Assembly (NCBI GenBank): GCA_018669945.1
Contig: JABHTA010000221.1
Coordinates: 1-36,002, forward strand
Length of the DNA stretch: 36,002 nucleotides
DNA from: Flavobacteriales bacterium
GTDB lineage: Bacteria > Bacteroidota > Bacteroidia > Flavobacteriales_G > NORP312
Reading direction: 5' to 3'
Part shown: piece after piece, positions 34,205 through 36,002 of the stretch
Layout: every line of letters starts with the position of its first letter
How positions within the stretch are numbered: the stretch's first letter is position 1
The notes under the pieces: model-generated
The model's input: the letters and a program-made list of their open reading frames with translations, nothing else
Database searches by the model: none
What the model was told of the DNA's origin: nothing
Made by a program: the position numbers and the translations under genes

Positions 34205-34212
34205 TAAATTTG
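34205..34212 (+). promoter_or_regulatory. Candidate -7 element for the repeat-bearing envelope protein
   Basis: TAAATTTG matches TAnnTTTG, 67 bases upstream of the ATG at 34280, in a very AT-rich gap of 177 bases shared with the divergent SPOR-like gene. No clear -33 element. On the minus side I find no exact octamer. Confidence 0.4.
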
Positions 34213-34279
34213 AACAGTACTAAATGATTTATACAAAGTAATAATCAAACAAACTTTAAAGTTACAAATAGACACAAAT

Positions 34280-35875
34280 ATGATTAGAATAACGAGCTTA
34301 GTGATTTTGTTTTTTTTCGCATTGCATGGCTTTGGGCAAGATATGCCTGTTATTGTTTCTGACACTGATACGGTTTCTAAAGCTGTTATTGTTTCTGAAA
34401 CTGATTCGGTTTCTATCTCCGAGTCTGATACTGTTTCTAAAGCTGTTTCTGTTTCTGAACCTGATTCGGTTTCTATTTCCGAGTCTGATACGGTTTCTAA
34501 AGCTGTTTCTGTTTCTGAACCTGATTCGGTTTCTATTTCCGAGTCTGATACGGTTTCTAAAGCAGTTTCTGTTTCTGAAGCTGATTCGGTTTCTATCTCA
34601 GAGTCTGATACTGTTTCTAAAGCAGTTTCTGTTTCTGAAGCTGTTTCTGAAACTGAATCTGCTAATTTGTTTCACCGTTCAATTAATGCACAAAGACCAT
34701 GGTTGGCTCATGTTAGTATTGATGGGTTTGTAGGAATGCATTATTTCCATGGGGATATTAGCGAAACTAAAAGCATTCCAAAATTTAATTCTGATTTCAG
34801 GGACGTAACTGGTCGGTCAAGCGGTATTGGTGTCAATAGAGCAAATATTTATGGTGGTATAGGAGCGTCCCTCCATTATATTCAAGGTGAGATTAGAGGT
34901 CGTAAATATGTAAGACATAATAACAATTATTATAGTTCTAGCATGAATTACTACAATGTGATGCTGGATGCATTTTATCCTATTAAACTTATACATTCCG
35001 AAGCTAAAGGTCACCATACTAGGTATGAACTTCACCCCCACATGGGTGTGGGACTGATGTTTTATCGGTCAAAGTCTAGTTATACGCATGAAGTAAACGG
35101 ACCGAAAACATTTCAATATTATGGATACCTTGCTCCTGCGGATGATTTATCAAGTCTAACTGGAGTATTGGAAGAAACGAAAAGGGAGGTTGCTTTTGTT
35201 GTTCCTACCGGGGTTAAACTTAAATTGTATTTAAATTCTCGATATGATTTGAATTTGGATTATACTTATGTCAAGTCATTTACCGACAAATTGGATGGTT
35301 GGGAAAAGGAGGGGACAGCCAATGATTCATACAGTAGGTTATCTTTTGGTATTAGCTATAATTTTAATAATTCAGATGATGATGTGCATTTCTCAAAACT
35401 GGACATCAGGCATGGTACTTCTGGAAATACTGGTGGTAATGAAATAGGTAATTCTAGTGATTCTTCATATGATGAAGATATGGATAAAACAGGATTATTT
35501 GGTAATATTTTTAAAGAAATACCAGGAGACTTTTCTGAAGGCAGGGAGGTCTTTCTTGTAAACGAGGATGGCAAGATTATGTACAAAACCAATTTAGATA
35601 AAGAGGGTAATTTCAATTTCGAAAACTTACCGGCAGACCAAAACTTTTTGGTGCGAGTGCAGGAACCGGACACTGATTTAAACATGATTGTTTTGAACGA
35701 GCTTGGTGAATTCGAAAGTAAAGCTAAACGAACTCCAGAAGGTGATTTTGAATTCCAGCGAGCAGAAGATGTGGACCCTTCAAGTTTATCTTCGAAAGAT
35801 AGAATGATGGATTTATTACTTAAGCTATACAAAACTCAGCTAAGAATCATTCAATATCAGCATTTAGACGAATAA
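34280..35875 (+). CDS. Envelope protein: Ser/Val tandem repeats, beta-barrel and Gly-rich beta domain
   Basis: 531 residues. The signal peptide (MIRITSLVILFFFALHGFGQ) is cut near residue 20. Residues 31-120 are four and a half copies of a 20-residue unit (TVSKAVSVSEPDSVSISESD). Residues 140-385 alternate aromatic strands and turns (IDGFVGMHYFHGDI, IGASLHYIQGEI, YELHPHMGVGLMFY, LSFGISYNFN) and look like an outer-membrane barrel. After an Asn/Ser/Asp linker, residues about 410-490 form a CNA-B/transthyretin-like beta stretch (VFLVNEDGKIMYKT, GNFNFENLPADQNFLVRVQ), as in some Bacteroidota OmpA-type proteins, but no OmpA domain follows. The last 30 residues are helical. It ends directly against the next, convergent gene. 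No named family recognised. Confidence 0.78.
   Translation: MIRITSLVILFFFALHGFGQDMPVIVSDTDTVSKAVIVSETDSVSISESDTVSKAVSVSEPDSVSISESDTVSKAVSVSEPDSVSISESDTVSKAVSVSEADSVSISESDTVSKAVSVSEAVSETESANLFHRSINAQRPWLAHVSIDGFVGMHYFHGDISETKSIPKFNSDFRDVTGRSSGIGVNRANIYGGIGASLHYIQGEIRGRKYVRHNNNYYSSSMNYYNVMLDAFYPIKLIHSEAKGHHTRYELHPHMGVGLMFYRSKSSYTHEVNGPKTFQYYGYLAPADDLSSLTGVLEETKREVAFVVPTGVKLKLYLNSRYDLNLDYTYVKSFTDKLDGWEKEGTANDSYSRLSFGISYNFNNSDDDVHFSKLDIRHGTSGNTGGNEIGNSSDSSYDEDMDKTGLFGNIFKEIPGDFSEGREVFLVNEDGKIMYKTNLDKEGNFNFENLPADQNFLVRVQEPDTDLNMIVLNELGEFESKAKRTPEGDFEFQRAEDVDPSSLSSKDRMMDLLLKLYKTQLRIIQYQHLDE
34370..34639 (+). repeat. 60-bp tandem repeat, four and a half copies
   Basis: Exact 60-base period inside the envelope protein gene. 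The copies running 34430-34489 and 34490-34549 are almost or fully identical, and the windows 34441-34500 and 34501-34560 are letter-for-letter the same. The outer copies differ at a few places. The unit is a multiple of three, so gain or loss of copies would change protein length by 20 residues without a frameshift. The codons TCT, GTT and GAT dominate. Confidence 0.95.
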
Positions 35876-36002
35876 TCAGAAACCGTAATTAAGTCCTAGA
35901 ATTACGGTGTTTGTTTTTCCGTAATAAAGCTCAGGGGTAAATTGTTCTGATGAGCCAGAAGTGTTTTGATATAGGAACTGCAGAGAAATTAGTAGATCAT
36001 TA
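35876..36002 (-). CDS. C-terminal fragment of an outer-membrane beta-barrel protein
   Basis: On the minus strand the last 127 bases are open and end in TGA at 35876-35878, giving 42 residues (NDLLISLQFLYQNTSGSS ... VILGLNYGF). The alternating pattern and the C-terminal Phe after Tyr-Gly are typical of the last strand of an outer-membrane barrel. The gene continues beyond the window. It abuts the stop of the repeat-bearing envelope gene with no gap. Confidence 0.65.
   Translation of the reverse strand, partial: NDLLISLQFLYQNTSGSSEQFTPELYYGKTNTVILGLNYGF

Noticed and set aside
34370-34639. Possible CRISPR array
   Set aside because: The units are contiguous with no unique spacers, and they encode an in-frame peptide repeat.
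34326-34733. Hydrophobic frame with repeated LIRFL/FLKL units overlapping the repeat region
   Set aside because: It is the shifted reading of the 60-bp repeat (TCT/GTT-rich codons give Leu/Phe/Ile in that frame). It has no promoter or domain, and the other frame has a signal peptide and a full-length protein.
1-36002. tRNA, rRNA, insertion sequences, phage or defence genes
   Set aside because: I looked on both strands for tRNA-like sequence, transposase or integrase motifs and terminal repeats and saw none; every sizeable stretch is filled by a recognised or plausible gene.

Overview
The window is an AT-rich chromosomal segment from a member of the Bacteroidota, most likely of the Flavobacteriia. 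Evidence for this: gliding genes gldB and gldC; a secreted protein with a type IX secretion type B C-terminal domain; a GSCFA-family protein; a Bacteroidota-style MraY with a large periplasmic insert; an FtsZ with a long acidic linker and an ending NSFLHDNVD; few recognisable Shine-Dalgarno sequences; and repeated TAnnTTTG octamers just upstream of genes, the Bacteroidota -7 promoter element. I cannot name a genus. No tRNA, rRNA, CRISPR array, insertion sequence or prophage was seen.

Layout. 1-4 kb: a C-terminal gene fragment, then a minus-strand trio with overlapping ends (DksA/TraR-type zinc-finger protein, small outer-membrane protein, 2-hydroxyacid dehydrogenase), a GSCFA protein and a MurG-like glycosyltransferase. 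4.1-9.5 kb: a plus-strand run with trmB, an alkyltransferase-like protein, an Mrp-type Fe-S carrier, a NifU C-terminal scaffold, and the two subunits of a 2-oxoacid:ferredoxin oxidoreductase. The Fe-S carrier and scaffold lie next to an Fe-S/thiamine enzyme that could be a client. 9.5-15.8 kb: nadE and an outer-membrane barrel on the minus strand, gldB-gldC, a PKD/T9SS secreted protein, then engB and an alpha/beta hydrolase on the minus strand.

16.0-32.2 kb: the complete division and cell-wall (dcw) cluster in the order mraZ, rsmH, ftsL-like, ftsI, murE, mraY, murD, [MurD C-domain paralogue], ftsW, murG, murC, ftsQ, ftsA, ftsZ, closed by a strong terminator. murF and ddl are not in it. A 10-bp-periodic AAAGTGGTAA repeat upstream of mraZ looks like the MraZ operator. 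Most junctions overlap by 1-14 bases. The clear exception is around a 176-residue protein consisting of little more than the C-terminal domain of MurD, set between murD and ftsW with gaps of 112 and 77 bases. It aligns without gaps to MurD residues 308-446 (64 of 139 identical by hand count) but has lost the lysine equivalent to E. coli MurD Lys348. This is the most unusual item in the window.

32.2-36.0 kb: a YqeY-like protein, then a divergent pair of envelope proteins. One is a coiled-coil protein with a SPOR-like C-terminus. The other has an exact 60-bp (20-residue) Ser/Val-rich tandem repeat in front of a predicted beta-barrel. The window ends in the C-terminus of a further outer-membrane protein on the minus strand.
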